A stretch of DNA of 64,000 nt from Nocardioides marmoriginsengisoli (GCF_003725695.1 NZ_RJSE01000006.1:75001-139000); one strand, 5' to 3'. Positions 8,942 through 17,859 are shown, counted from the stretch's first letter. Notes: generated from the sequence alone by a model not told the origin. Numbers and translations: made by a program.

Positions 8942-10315
8942 TCAGGCCTCCACCTTCTTGACTGCTTTCTCGTACAGGCTCGTCAACCGGCCCGCAGGGT
9001 CATAACGTCGCTTGACCGCCTCGAGATTCCGGCCGTCGTACAGGCGGTCGAAGGTCTCGCGGTCGTAGAACGACTCGGAGTACAGGGACTTGTGCCCGTC
9101 GAGCCGGTGCACCTCGGCCTCGATCGCGCGGTTCATCGGCGCGTTCACCCGGTCCGGTCCGACGTGCACGGTGCCCCAGAACCCGGCGTTCACGTAGGTC
9201 CGCTCCGGCACCAGCGGGTACGACGGCCAGACCTGGCTGGAGCGCAACGGGCAGAGCCAGACCGGGCGCATCCCGATCTCGGCGTCGAACCACTCCAGGA
9301 ACTCGGCCAGCCGGTCCACCGGGACCTCGATGTCCTGGACGACCCGCTCGCGCTCGGCCCGGCCGGCACGGCGGTCGAGCCGGTCGGCGATCCCGAACCG
9401 CAGGTCGAGGGCGAGCAGCTTCATGTAGGCGTCCGAGCGCCGCCAGCGCCGCGGCCAGAACCGCCGGATCCGCGGGTTCTGCGCGCCGAACGCGCCCGAG
9501 CACCAGAACCAGTCGGTGTCCCAGCGCCAGAGGTAGTCGTGGATGGTGAGCAGGTCCGTCTCGCGGTTCTGGACCGACCGGAAGTAGATGTCCTGGCCGG
9601 TGTAGTCGCTCGGCTCGGCCGACGCCTCCTCGGTCCAGGTGGCCAGGGTGAGGTAGTACTCCCCCGGCTCGAACGCGACGCCGTCCAGCCCGTCGACCCG
9701 GGTGCCCTCCCACTCGCCGGACTCGGCGATGTCGGCGATCGCCGCGGCGAGCTTGTCGGCCTCGTGGAAGCGGACGTGCCGCAGGGCGACGTACGGCGGC
9801 ACCTTCTCGAGCTTGATCCGCAACCGGGTCGCGTAGCCGAGGGAGCCGTAGGAGTTCGGGAAGGTCCGGTAGAGATCGGCGTGCTCGCCCTCGGGCGTGC
9901 AGGTGACCACCTCGCCGGTGCCGGTGAAGATGTCCAGCTCGAGCACCGACTCGTGCGGCAGCCCGTTGCGGAACGACGTCGACTCGATGCCGAGGCCGGT
10001 GACGGCGCCGCCGAGCGTGATCGTCTTCAGCTGCGGGACGACGTACGGGATCAGGCCGAACTTGAGGGTCTCGGCGACCAGGTCCTCATAGGTGCACATC
10101 CCCTGCACGTCGGCGGTCAGCGCCTTCGTATCGATCGAGATGACCCCGGCGAGGCCCTCGACGTCCAGGCCGGGAGCAGTCGTCGCCGCCCGTTGCCGGA
10201 AGAGGTTCGAGGTCTTCTTGGCCAGGCGCACGACGTCGGTCGGTGCGATCCGGGCGTAGGAGGCCTGCAGCCTCATGACAGCTGTTGTGTGACGCGAGGT
10301 CCCGATCAAGCCCAC
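8942..10315 (-). CDS. FAD-binding oxidoreductase (TmsA/BfaA-like)
   Basis: A 457-residue FAD-linked oxidase of the VAO/PCMH fold. The FAD-binding segment includes VISIDTKALTADVQG, LKTITLGGAVTGLGIES and GLPHESVLELD. It is two bases upstream of the methyltransferase, so the two form an operon that probably makes 10-methyl-branched membrane fatty acids. It resembles the partner that reduces the 10-methylene intermediate. The start is GTG at 10315 with AAGG seven bases upstream. An internal ATG at 10276 (MRLQASYARIA) is the alternative. Confidence 0.85.
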   Translation of the reverse strand: MGLIGTSRHTTAVMRLQASYARIAPTDVVRLAKKTSNLFRQRAATTAPGLDVEGLAGVISIDTKALTADVQGMCTYEDLVAETLKFGLIPYVVPQLKTITLGGAVTGLGIESTSFRNGLPHESVLELDIFTGTGEVVTCTPEGEHADLYRTFPNSYGSLGYATRLRIKLEKVPPYVALRHVRFHEADKLAAAIADIAESGEWEGTRVDGLDGVAFEPGEYYLTLATWTEEASAEPSDYTGQDIYFRSVQNRETDLLTIHDYLWRWDTDWFWCSGAFGAQNPRIRRFWPRRWRRSDAYMKLLALDLRFGIADRLDRRAGRAERERVVQDIEVPVDRLAEFLEWFDAEIGMRPVWLCPLRSSQVWPSYPLVPERTYVNAGFWGTVHVGPDRVNAPMNRAIEAEVHRLDGHKSLYSESFYDRETFDRLYDGRNLEAVKRRYDPAGRLTSLYEKAVKKVEA

Positions 10316-10334
10316 CTCTGCACCTTAGTACTAC

Positions 10335-10349
10335 CGGAGGGTGCCTCCG
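10335..10349 (-). terminator. Short hairpin after the cytidine-deaminase-like gene
   Basis: CGGAGG and CCTCCG form a 6-bp stem around GTG, in the 52-bp gap between the deaminase-like stop and the tmsA-like start. There is no U-tract. It could equally belong to the tmsA leader. Confidence 0.3.
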
Positions 10350-10367
10350 CAAGTGCATTACCGGGGA

Positions 10368-10712
10368 TCAGCTGGTCAGCGTCGCCGCGATCGCACCATT
10401 CGGGGTGCCGACGTGGGCCGGGACCCCGGGGCCGGCGAACTCGAGCAGCGCGGCCAGGTCCTCGGGCCCCGGCTGCCCGTCCCCCAGGACGACCACGGCC
10501 TCGGCGCCCTTGGCTCCGCTGGCCACCGCCATCGCGATGCAGACGCCCAGCGCCGAGACCCGCAGCGACGGCAGGTCGACGGTCGCCCCGGCGTAGGTGC
10601 GCCCGTCCAGGTCCCGCAGCGCGGCTCCCGCGGCGGCACCGGTGCGGGCCCGCGTCGCGCGCGCCAGTACGACGAGCTTCTTGTCCTCGGGATCGGTGAT
10701 GTCGACAGCCAC
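10368..10712 (-). CDS. Cytidine deaminase-like protein lacking the zinc site
   Basis: A 114-residue protein that aligns with the N-terminal part of cytidine deaminases (KKLVVLARATRARTGA, then GRTYAGATVDLPSLRVSA). The catalytic C/H-A-E segment is replaced by LGVCIAMAVAS, and the downstream PCxxC zinc ligands are absent. Such short proteins occur next to corC/era in many actinobacteria and are often labelled cytidine deaminase. From the missing ligands I infer that it is not an active deaminase. It lies 9 nt downstream of the corC-like gene and probably belongs to the same transcript. Confidence 0.75.
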   Translation of the reverse strand: MAVDITDPEDKKLVVLARATRARTGAAAGAALRDLDGRTYAGATVDLPSLRVSALGVCIAMAVASGAKGAEAVVVLGDGQPGPEDLAALLEFAGPGVPAHVGTPNGAIAATLTS

Positions 10713-10721
10713 GGCAGGATT

Positions 10722-12032
10722 TTAGACGTTCGCGGCGGAGGCGGCGTCGGCCTCCTCGGCGACCGGCTCCGCCCGGGTGATCAGCACGGTGCCGATCTTG
10801 TTGCGCCGCCCCTTGGCCTCCTCGGCCCGGAACACCAGCCCGGCGAACTCGACCGTCGATCCCGGGATCGGGACCTTGCCGAGGTGCTTGGCCATCAGGC
10901 CGCCGACCGAGTCGATCTCGTCGTCCTCGATCTCGACGCCGACCACCTCGTCGAGGTCGTCGACCGGGTAGCGCGAGGAGACCCGGACCGACCCGTCGGC
11001 CAAGGTCTCGACCGGGATCTCGTCCGGGTCGAACTCGTCGGTGATCTCGCCGACGATCTCCTCCAGGATGTCCTCGATGGTGATCAGGCCGGCGGTGCCG
11101 CCGTACTCGTCGACGACGATCGCGACGTGCTTGCGCCAGGACTGCATCTCCCGGAGCAGGTCGTCGGCGGGCTTGGAGTCCGGCACCCAGAGCACCGAGC
11201 GCATCAGCGACTCGACCTGCTCGGTCGACTCGGCGTCCTTGCGGTCGAAGACCCGGCGGGAGACGTCCTTGAGGTAGAGGAAGCCGACCACGTCGTCGAG
11301 GTCCTCGCCGGTGACCGGGATCCGGGAGAACCCGCTGCGCAGGAAGAGCGACATCGCCTGCCGCAGGGTCTTGTGCCGCTCGATGAAGACCACGTCGGTG
11401 CGCGGCACCATCACCTCGCGGACGATGGTGTCGCCGAGCTCGAAGACCGAGTGGATCATCGCGCGCTCGTCGGACTCGATCAGGCTGCTGGCCTCGGCTA
11501 GGTCGACCATCTCGCGGAGCTCGGCCTCCGAGCCGAACGGACCCTCGGAGAATCCCTTGCCCGGCGTCAGTGCGTTGCCGATCATGATCAACAGCTGCGG
11601 GATCGGGCCGAGGACCCGGGTCAGCGTGATGATCACCGCCGCCGAGCCCAGCGCGATCGGCTCGGCGTGCTGCCGGCCGAGGGTGCGCGGCCCGACGCCG
11701 ATCACCACGAACGAGACCAGCAGCATGATGCCGACCGTGATCGCGACCGCGTTCCAGCCGTCGGAGTCGAGGGCGTCCACCACCATCAGGGTGGCGAGCA
11801 CGATCGCGGCGGTCTCGGCCAGCAACCGCAGGAACAGGGCGGTGTTCAGGTAGCGCGGCGGGTCGTCGAGGATCCGCAGCACCCGCTTGGCGCCGGGACG
11901 TGCCTCGGCCGCCAGCGCCTCGGCCCGGGCCCGGGAGAACCCGGCCAGCGCGGCCTCGGCAGCACTCAGGAGTCCGGCGGCCAGCACCAGACCGATCACG
12001 GTCAGCAGCAAGCCCGGACTGTCGGCCCTCAT
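10722..12032 (-). CDS. Hemolysin/CorC family membrane protein (DUF21-CBS-CorC_HlyC)
   Basis: A 436-residue membrane protein. Residues 1 to about 190 form the DUF21 domain with several transmembrane helices. Two CBS domains follow (MVPRTDVVFIERHKTL... and RSVLWVPDSKP...VVDEYGGTAGLITIEDILEEIVGEI), and a C-terminal CorC_HlyC transporter-associated domain contains DDEIDSVGGLMAKHLG. Relatives act in Mg2+/Co2+ homeostasis; the hemolysin label is historical. The ATG at 12032 lies 7 nt after the ybeY stop. A start at 12068 inside ybeY is possible. Confidence 0.92.
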   Translation of the reverse strand: MRADSPGLLLTVIGLVLAAGLLSAAEAALAGFSRARAEALAAEARPGAKRVLRILDDPPRYLNTALFLRLLAETAAIVLATLMVVDALDSDGWNAVAITVGIMLLVSFVVIGVGPRTLGRQHAEPIALGSAAVIITLTRVLGPIPQLLIMIGNALTPGKGFSEGPFGSEAELREMVDLAEASSLIESDERAMIHSVFELGDTIVREVMVPRTDVVFIERHKTLRQAMSLFLRSGFSRIPVTGEDLDDVVGFLYLKDVSRRVFDRKDAESTEQVESLMRSVLWVPDSKPADDLLREMQSWRKHVAIVVDEYGGTAGLITIEDILEEIVGEITDEFDPDEIPVETLADGSVRVSSRYPVDDLDEVVGVEIEDDEIDSVGGLMAKHLGKVPIPGSTVEFAGLVFRAEEAKGRRNKIGTVLITRAEPVAEEADAASAANV

Positions 12033-12039
12033 CAGGAGA

Positions 12040-12534
12040 TCACGGCCCCGTGGTCGCGGCGGAGGCATGCCCGTGCCAGGCCGCCAGCAGCCGCGCCTGC
12101 AGGCCGAACATCTCGGCGTGCTCCTCCGGCTCCGCGTGGTCGTAGCCGAGCAGGTGCAGGATGCCGTGCACCGTCAGCAGGTCCAGCTCGTCGGTCACCG
12201 TGTAGCCCGTCTGCCCCTTCGCGGCGGCCTCCTCGGCCTGGCGCTGGGCCACCGCCGGGCAGAGCACCAGGTCGCCGAGGACGCCCTCCTCGGGCTCCTC
12301 GTTGACCTTGCCCGGTCGCAGCTCGTCCATCGGGAAGGCCAGGACATCGGTCGGGCCGTCCTTCTCCATCCAGGTGCCGTTCAGCTCGGCGATGGTGTCC
12401 TCGTCCACGGCCGTCACGCAGAGCTCGGCCAGCGGGTGCACCCGCATCTCGGCGAGCACGAAGGCCGCCAGCTGCTGGGTACGGCGGACGTCCGGGACGT
12501 CGAACCCGGACTCGTTGAGCACCTCGATCGTCAC
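12040..12534 (-). CDS. ybeY: Endoribonuclease YbeY
   Basis: Zinc-dependent RNase for 16S rRNA 3'-end maturation and ribosome quality control, 164 residues. The metal site [11 protein letters not shown] (three histidines) is complete, with [10 protein letters not shown] upstream. The start is GTG, overlapping the phoH stop by four bases (GTGA), which predicts coupled translation in a phoH-ybeY-corC operon. Confidence 0.97.
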   Translation of the reverse strand: MTIEVLNESGFDVPDVRRTQQLAAFVLAEMRVHPLAELCVTAVDEDTIAELNGTWMEKDGPTDVLAFPMDELRPGKVNEEPEEGVLGDLVLCPAVAQRQAEEAAAKGQTGYTVTDELDLLTVHGILHLLGYDHAEPEEHAEMFGLQARLLAAWHGHASAATTGP

Positions 12535-13562
12535 TCGTGCCCCCGCAGGTTCTGACGACGGCTCTCGCTGTGCGCGTCGAACTCGTCGTACGCCTCGACG
12601 ATCTTGCCGACCAGGCGGTGCCGGACGACGTCCGAGGCGGTCAGCCGGTTGAAGGAGATGTCGTCGATGTCGTCGAGGATGCCCTCGATCACCCGGAGCC
12701 CGGACTTCTGGCCGGACGGCAGGTCGGTCTGGGTGACGTCACCGGTGACCACGATCTTGGAACCGAACCCGAGCCGGGTCAGGAACATCTTCATCTGCTC
12801 GGGCGTGGTGTTCTGCGCCTCGTCCAGGATGATGAAGGAGTCGTTCAGCGAGCGCCCGCGCAGGAAGGCCAGCGGGGCGACCTCGATGGTGCCGGAGGCG
12901 AGCAGCTTGGGGATCGTCTCCGGGTCGACCATGTCGTGCAGGGCGTCGTACAGGGGTCGCAGGTAGGGGTCGATCTTCTCGCTCAGCGTGCCGGGCAGGT
13001 ACCCGAGCCGCTCCCCCGCCTCGACCGCGGGCCGGCTCAGGATGATCCGGTTGACCTTCTTCGCCTGCAGCGCCTGGACCGCCTTGGCCATCGCCAGGTA
13101 GGTCTTGCCGGTGCCGGCGGGCCCGATCCCGAAGACGATCGTGTTCCGGTCGATCGCGTCGACGTACCGCTTCTGGTTCAGGGTCTTCGGCCGGATCGTC
13201 CGGCCGCGGTTGGAGAGGATGTTCAGCGAGAGCACGTCGGCCGGGCGCTCGTTGGTCTCCGCCCGGAGCATGCCGATGGTGCGCTCGACCAGCTCGGCGT
13301 TCAGGCTCTGGCCGGTGCGGATGATCGTGACCAGCTCGTCCAGCATCCGTTCGGCAAGCGCGACCTCGCCCGGCTCGCCGCGCAGCGTGACCTGGTTGCC
13401 GCGCACGTGGACGTCGGCCTCGAGTGCGCGCTCGATCAGGCTGAGGTACTCGTCGCCGGGACCGAGCAGCGAAACCATGTTGAGGCTCTGGGGCACGACC
13501 ACGGTGTGCACCGTGTTGGGACGGTCGGCGGGATCGCCGTTCGCCTTGCTCGTCTCACTCAT
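12531..13562 (-). CDS. phoH: PhoH family ATPase
   Basis: A cytoplasmic P-loop ATPase, 343 residues from the ATG at 13562. An N-terminal KH-like segment (to about 110) is followed by the PhoH core: Walker [15 protein letters not shown], Walker [22 protein letters not shown] and sensor [12 protein letters not shown]. PhoH proteins are linked to RNA metabolism. The association with ybeY is conserved across bacteria. An 80-bp gap separates it from the copper-monooxygenase-like gene upstream. Confidence 0.96.
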   Translation of the reverse strand: MSETSKANGDPADRPNTVHTVVVPQSLNMVSLLGPGDEYLSLIERALEADVHVRGNQVTLRGEPGEVALAERMLDELVTIIRTGQSLNAELVERTIGMLRAETNERPADVLSLNILSNRGRTIRPKTLNQKRYVDAIDRNTIVFGIGPAGTGKTYLAMAKAVQALQAKKVNRIILSRPAVEAGERLGYLPGTLSEKIDPYLRPLYDALHDMVDPETIPKLLASGTIEVAPLAFLRGRSLNDSFIILDEAQNTTPEQMKMFLTRLGFGSKIVVTGDVTQTDLPSGQKSGLRVIEGILDDIDDISFNRLTASDVVRHRLVGKIVEAYDEFDAHSESRRQNLRGHE

Positions 13563-13642
13563 GAATGCCCTGGTCGGGCGGCCCTTCGGTCTCGATGATG
13601 GTGCTCTCCATCGTACGGGAGCGGCCCCTGCTCGGCACCTGG

Positions 13643-14794
13643 TTAGGGACGGGTGACCAGCAGGATGCCCAGGCACATCTCGTCGGTGGTGCCCTCGCCC
13701 CAGACGACGTACCGGTCGGGCTGCCCCTCGAAGGCGGGCAGCCGGTCCCGGAGCTCCTGGCTGTGACGGCAGGTCACCTTGATGGTGTCGCCCTTGGCGA
13801 GCTTGATCGGCGGCGTCGGCACGCTGGCCTGGTCGTCGAAGTTCCAGACCGGGATGTCGAGGACGGTCCGGGCCCGCGCCGTCCCCGGGTTGGTCTCGAT
13901 CCGGATCGACTTGCCGAGCAGGTGCATGTGCCCGGCCACGCCGCGGACGGTCTCGGCCTGCTGCACCGTCCGGGTGCAGCTCTGCACCGGGCCCGGCGCG
14001 TCGCTGCCGCAGAGCAGGTGCAGGTAGTCGGCGATCTTGGCGACCGGGCCGAACCGGGCGTGGACGTCCTTCATCGCCTCGGCCCGGTCGCAGAGCTTGT
14101 TGCCGGAATGACCGGGCCGGCACGGCAGCTCGACCTGGACCGGGAGCAGCTGGGTCAGCAAGGGCGTCGTCGCCGGGTCCTCGGTCAGCCGGAGCTGGGC
14201 GGCGCTGGTGTCCGGCTCGGCGCCGTCGAGCAGGTTGTAGTGCACCTGCATCACGATCCGGGAGCCGGCGTCGAACTCCTCGCCGAGGCCCTTGCCGTAC
14301 AGCTGCTCGGCACCTCCCGGCGCCCAGGCGCCCAACCAGGGAGCGTCGTCGATGGTGGCGTCGTTGCCCAGACCCGACGTGCCGAAGCAGGTCCAGCCCT
14401 GCCCCGGGGTCTCGGCGTCCTTCTCCTCGGCCTCGGCCACCCGGTCCGGCGGCACCCGGAACAGGATCACGTGGTGCACCACGTCCGGGTTGCCGGGCAG
14501 CACGTTGAAGCCGGTGACGAACGAGTCCTTCGCGACCTTCGGGTCGAGCAGGAATCAGCGGTAGTCGTCGGTGCCGACGCCGGTGGGAGCCGACGGCGTG
14601 TACGCCTTCGGCATCCGGAGGTCGACCCGGTGCTCACCGGCGCGCAGCTTCCGGGCGGCCGGGGCGGCCTGCGGGGTCTCGTGGCCGGCGTGCTCCGTCG
14701 CGGGAGGCGACGGCTCGGCCGCCGGCTTCGCGGAGGTCCCGCAACCCGCGGTCAGGGCGAGGACGGCGAGCGCCGCCAGGATCCGCTGGCTCAT
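13643..14794 (-). CDS. PHM/DBH-like copper monooxygenase lipoprotein with an in-frame TGA (selenocysteine or nonsense)
   Basis: The frame begins at the ATG at 14794 with a lipoprotein signal (lipobox LTAGC) and a His-rich linker, and runs 383 codons with one interruption: codon 80 (14557-14555) is TGA. Beyond it the same frame encodes every copper ligand of peptidylglycine/dopamine hydroxylases: the HH pair in VVHHV (107-108), the His in MQVHYN (185), HMH (289, 291) and the Met in TDEMC (373). The TGA falls in DDYR-x-FLLDP, where relatives I recall have Cys. A hairpin starts one base after it. Either Sec is inserted, or this is a recent nonsense mutation leaving a 79-residue lipoprotein stub. 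It overlaps the HIT gene stop by ATGA. Confidence 0.75.
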
Positions 14795-15144
14795 CCCGGG
14801 GGCCAGCCCATCGGGCGGCCGCCGAGCAGGTGCATGTGCACGTGGAAAACCGTCTGGTGCGCGTCGGCACCGGTGTTGAAGACGAGCCGGTAGCCGTTGC
14901 CGAGGCCCTCGGCGGCGGCGATCTCGCGGGCCGCGTCGAACAGGTGCGCTGCCGTCGCCGGCTCGCCCGCCGCCAGCTCCGCCGCGTTCGGGTAGTGGCT
15001 CCGCGGGATCACCAGGACGTGGGTGGGCGCCTGCGGGGTCAGGTCCCGGAACGCGAAGGTGGTCTCGCTCTCGTGCACCTTCTCGGCGGGGATCTCCCCG
15101 GCGACGATCCGGCAGAAGATGCATGCGGGGTCGGCTGCGCTCAT
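14791..15144 (-). CDS. HIT family nucleotide-binding protein
   Basis: A 117-residue Hint-branch HIT protein, a purine nucleoside phosphoramidase/hydrolase family. N-terminal CIFCRIVAGEIPAEKVHE supplies Cys ligands, and the catalytic triad motif is HVHMH in QTVFHVHMHLLGG. The ATG is at 15144. The stop overlaps the start of the copper-monooxygenase-like lipoprotein by four bases (ATGA). In the usual actinobacterial order it sits between rsmE and phoH. Here three plus-strand genes separate it from rsmE. Confidence 0.95.
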   Translation of the reverse strand: MSAADPACIFCRIVAGEIPAEKVHESETTFAFRDLTPQAPTHVLVIPRSHYPNAAELAAGEPATAAHLFDAAREIAAAEGLGNGYRLVFNTGADAHQTVFHVHMHLLGGRPMGWPPG

Positions 15145-15233
15145 GGGTCGAGCATAGGTGGACGAATCGGAACTTCTCGCGGTTCGGGCGCGCCGCAGGT
15201 AAACCACCTGACCGCCCGGCGCGTAGAAGTAGC

Positions 15234-15764
15234 GTGAACTCAATCGCAGTCATCAGCGCAGAGGAGTCGGTCATCGACGCAGACGCCGCCCTCGAGGACC
15301 TGTACGCCGGGCACTACGCCCGGCTGGTCAGGCTCGCCGTCCTCCTCCTCCGCGACCAGGCCCTGGCCGAGGACGTCGTCCAGGACTCGTTCGTCGCCGT
15401 CCACCAGCGGTGGCGCCGGATCGATCAGGGCTCGGCGCCGGCGTACCTGGCCCGGACGGTCGTCAACCGGTCCCGGAGCGCGCTCCGGCACCGTTCGGTG
15501 GTCGCCCGGAACCGTCCCGAGCCGGCCCCCGACGTCGCCCCGGCCGACGCTCCGGTGATCGCCGCCGAGCGCCGCGGCGAGGTGCTGAACGCCCTCGCCG
15601 ACCTACCGACCCGGCAGCGCGAGGTCCTCGTGCTGCGGTACTACCTCGACCAGTCCGAGCGCGAGATCGCGACCACGCTCGGCATCAGCCAGGGCGCCGT
15701 CAAGAGCCACGCCTCCCGCGGCGCCGCATCGCTGCGCCAGACCCTCTCCCAGGAGCTGTCATGA
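15234..15764 (+). CDS. SigE-family ECF RNA polymerase sigma factor
   Basis: A 176-residue sigma-70 of the short actinobacterial SigE family. Region 2 covers LYAGHYARLVRLAVLLLRD...AEDVVQDSFVAVHQRW; region 4 has LPTRQREVLVLRYYLDQSEREIA and GISQGAVKSHASRG. The GTG at 15234 is the best start; it gives a short tail before region 2. Upstream at 15196-15210 is a small inverted repeat (CAGGT, 5 nt, ACCTG) that might be an operator. The gene overlaps the next by ATGA, so sigma factor and putative regulator are coupled. Confidence 0.93.
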   Translation: MNSIAVISAEESVIDADAALEDLYAGHYARLVRLAVLLLRDQALAEDVVQDSFVAVHQRWRRIDQGSAPAYLARTVVNRSRSALRHRSVVARNRPEPAPDVAPADAPVIAAERRGEVLNALADLPTRQREVLVLRYYLDQSEREIATTLGISQGAVKSHASRGAASLRQTLSQELS

Positions 15765-16768
15765 CCGACCCCACGAACGACGACCTCCGTCAGTTGTTCC
15801 ACGAGACCGCCGCCGGCATCCGCCCGGAAGGCAGCTACGAGGAGATCCGCTCCCGGACGAGGAAGGTGGACCCGATGGCACGACGCTGGTTCCTCCCGGC
15901 GATGGCCGCCGCCGCGGTGATGGCCCTGGTCGTCGGCGGGGCGTTCTACCTCGCCCTCGACGAGGGCTCGAAGTCCGGGCCGGCGGTGACCCCCGACCCG
16001 GTCAGCACCGAGATCCTGTACGCCGGCGTGACCGCGGGCGCCAAGGCCGGCGGCCCCGAGAACCACTCGCTGTTCGTCGAGAAGCACGAGGTTCCCGCGC
16101 TCGAGGCCGGCAAGGCGGACCCGGTCGCCGCCGCGAACCTCGCGATCAGCGGCACCCCCGACGACGCCGACTACGCGTCGTTGTGGCCGGCCGGCGTCAG
16201 CGTCACCAGTGCCGAGGCCAGCGGCACCGGCGAGGACCGTGCGATCGTCGTCCGGCTCTCCGGTCCGTTCCAGGAGCGGCCCGCCTCGATGTCCGACCGC
16301 GACCAGATGCTTGCGATCAACGCCCTCGTCCGCACCGTCGCGGTCGCGGCCGGCGAGCCGGACACGGGCGTCCGGTTCGAGAACGCCGTCGGCAACGGCG
16401 AGACCGTCCTCGGCGAGGACACCCTCGGGATCACCTACTTCGGGCAGGGCGACGACGACCTCGCCACCCGGGCGCCCGTGCAGATCACCAACCTGACCGA
16501 CGGCCAGACGGTGCCGCCGGGGACCCTGACCGTCAAGGGCGTCGCGGCGGCGTTCGAGGCGAACGTGGGCTGGGCCCTGTACGTCGGCGGTGACGCCGTC
16601 GTCCAGAGCGGGTTCGCGACCGCGGCCGAGTGCTGCGTGCTGGCGCCGTACAGCTTCGAGCTCAAGGACCTCGAACCGGGGACCTACACCCTGCTCGTCC
16701 ACGACACCGACGAGTCCGGCGAGGGCCTGGCGGTCAACCAGGACAGCAAGGAAATTGTCGTCCAGTGA
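15761..16768 (+). CDS. Membrane protein with GerMN- and Gmad2-like extracytoplasmic domains (candidate anti-sigma factor)
   Basis: A 335-residue protein. A short cytoplasmic N-terminus (about 42 residues, DDLRQLFHETAAGIRPE) precedes one transmembrane helix (about 45-66). A GerMN-like region follows (PVAAANLAIS...DADYASLWPAGVSV...), then an Ig-like Gmad2 domain near 240-335 (APVQITNLTDGQTVPPGTL...). There is no zinc-binding HxxxCxxC anti-sigma motif. Position (ATGA overlap with the sigma gene) and topology suggest that it senses an envelope signal and restrains the sigma factor. That role is inferred. Confidence 0.8.
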   Translation: MTDPTNDDLRQLFHETAAGIRPEGSYEEIRSRTRKVDPMARRWFLPAMAAAAVMALVVGGAFYLALDEGSKSGPAVTPDPVSTEILYAGVTAGAKAGGPENHSLFVEKHEVPALEAGKADPVAAANLAISGTPDDADYASLWPAGVSVTSAEASGTGEDRAIVVRLSGPFQERPASMSDRDQMLAINALVRTVAVAAGEPDTGVRFENAVGNGETVLGEDTLGITYFGQGDDDLATRAPVQITNLTDGQTVPPGTLTVKGVAAAFEANVGWALYVGGDAVVQSGFATAAECCVLAPYSFELKDLEPGTYTLLVHDTDESGEGLAVNQDSKEIVVQ

Positions 16769-16783
16769 CGCCATGATGGGAGC

Positions 16784-17848
16784 GTGACGACGCTCTCGCT
16801 ACGGACGCTGACCGGGACCCTCTGGCTACGCCAGCAGCTGGTGCCCGGTCAGCGTTCCGTCCGGACGGTCCCGTCGATGGTCGAGCACCTGCTCGGGTTG
16901 CAGGCCCAGGACAACCTGCCACCGTACCTGTCGCTGGCGGCGCGGATCGACGGGTTCGCCCCCGCCGACCTCTCCGACCGCCTCGGGGCCGGTGAGCTCG
17001 TCCGGCTGCTGACCATGCGCGGCACCGTGCACGTGCTGACCCCGGACGACGCGCTCCAGCTGCGCGGCTGGGTGCAGCCGGCGCTCGACCGGCAGGGTGC
17101 CACCAACCCGACCAGCCGTCCGGCCGAACACCTGGGCACGACGGAGCTGGAGGACGTGCTCCGCGCCTTCCTGGACGTCCCGCGCCCGCTGGCGGCGATC
17201 GGCGCACGGCTGGCGGAGGCCTTCCCGGACGTGCCGGAGGCGTCGCTGAAGCACGTCGTCCGCGAACGGCTGCCGCTGCTCCAGGCACCTCCGCGCGGGC
17301 AGTGGAAGCGCAGTGGCGGAGTCGTCTACGCGTTCACCGATCGCCAGCTGGGCCGGCCGTTCGTCGAGGCCGACGTCGAGGAGCTGGCGCTGCGCTACCT
17401 GGCGGCGTACGGACCGGCGACCGCGGCGGACATGACGAAGTGGTCGACGGTCACCCGGCTCGGACCGGTGCTCACCGCGCTGCAGCGCGCGGACCGGCTG
17501 GTCACCTACACCGACGACCACGGCCGCACCCTGTACGACGTCCCCGGCGCCCCGCTGGCCGACGAGTCCCTCGACCTGCCGGTGACCCTGCTCGGCAAGT
17601 ACGACAACCTCTTCCTCTCGCACGCCGACCGGGACCGGATCGCTCCGGACGAGGCCCGCCGACGCTGGATGGGCGTCAACGGCGGCGTCGCATCCGCGAT
17701 GTTCGTCGACGGGTTGCTGGCCGGCCTCTGGAGGGTCGAGGACGGGCGTGCCGTGGTCGAGCCGTTCAGCACCCCGACGAAGCAGCAGCAGCGCGGGATC
17801 GACGCCGAGGTCGCCCGGGTCGAGGAGCTCCTCGCGATCCCGGGCTGA
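16784..17848 (+). CDS. Winged-helix DNA-binding domain protein (HTH_42 family)
   Basis: A 354-residue protein of the HTH_42/YcaQ-like group (AlkZ relatives). Recognisable blocks are HLLGLQAQDNLPPYLSLAARI, MRGTVHVLTPDDA, YGPATAADMTKWS and LLGKYDNLFLSHADR. Some relatives are DNA glycosylases for cross-linked or alkylated DNA. The catalytic QxQ-type motif is represented by LQAQ near residue 39. Starts with GTG, 15 nt after the previous stop, so it is probably read with the sigma factor operon. It converges on rsmE with an 11-nt gap. Confidence 0.85.
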   Translation: MTTLSLRTLTGTLWLRQQLVPGQRSVRTVPSMVEHLLGLQAQDNLPPYLSLAARIDGFAPADLSDRLGAGELVRLLTMRGTVHVLTPDDALQLRGWVQPALDRQGATNPTSRPAEHLGTTELEDVLRAFLDVPRPLAAIGARLAEAFPDVPEASLKHVVRERLPLLQAPPRGQWKRSGGVVYAFTDRQLGRPFVEADVEELALRYLAAYGPATAADMTKWSTVTRLGPVLTALQRADRLVTYTDDHGRTLYDVPGAPLADESLDLPVTLLGKYDNLFLSHADRDRIAPDEARRRWMGVNGGVASAMFVDGLLAGLWRVEDGRAVVEPFSTPTKQQQRGIDAEVARVEELLAIPG

Positions 17849-17859
17849 GTGCGGGCCGG

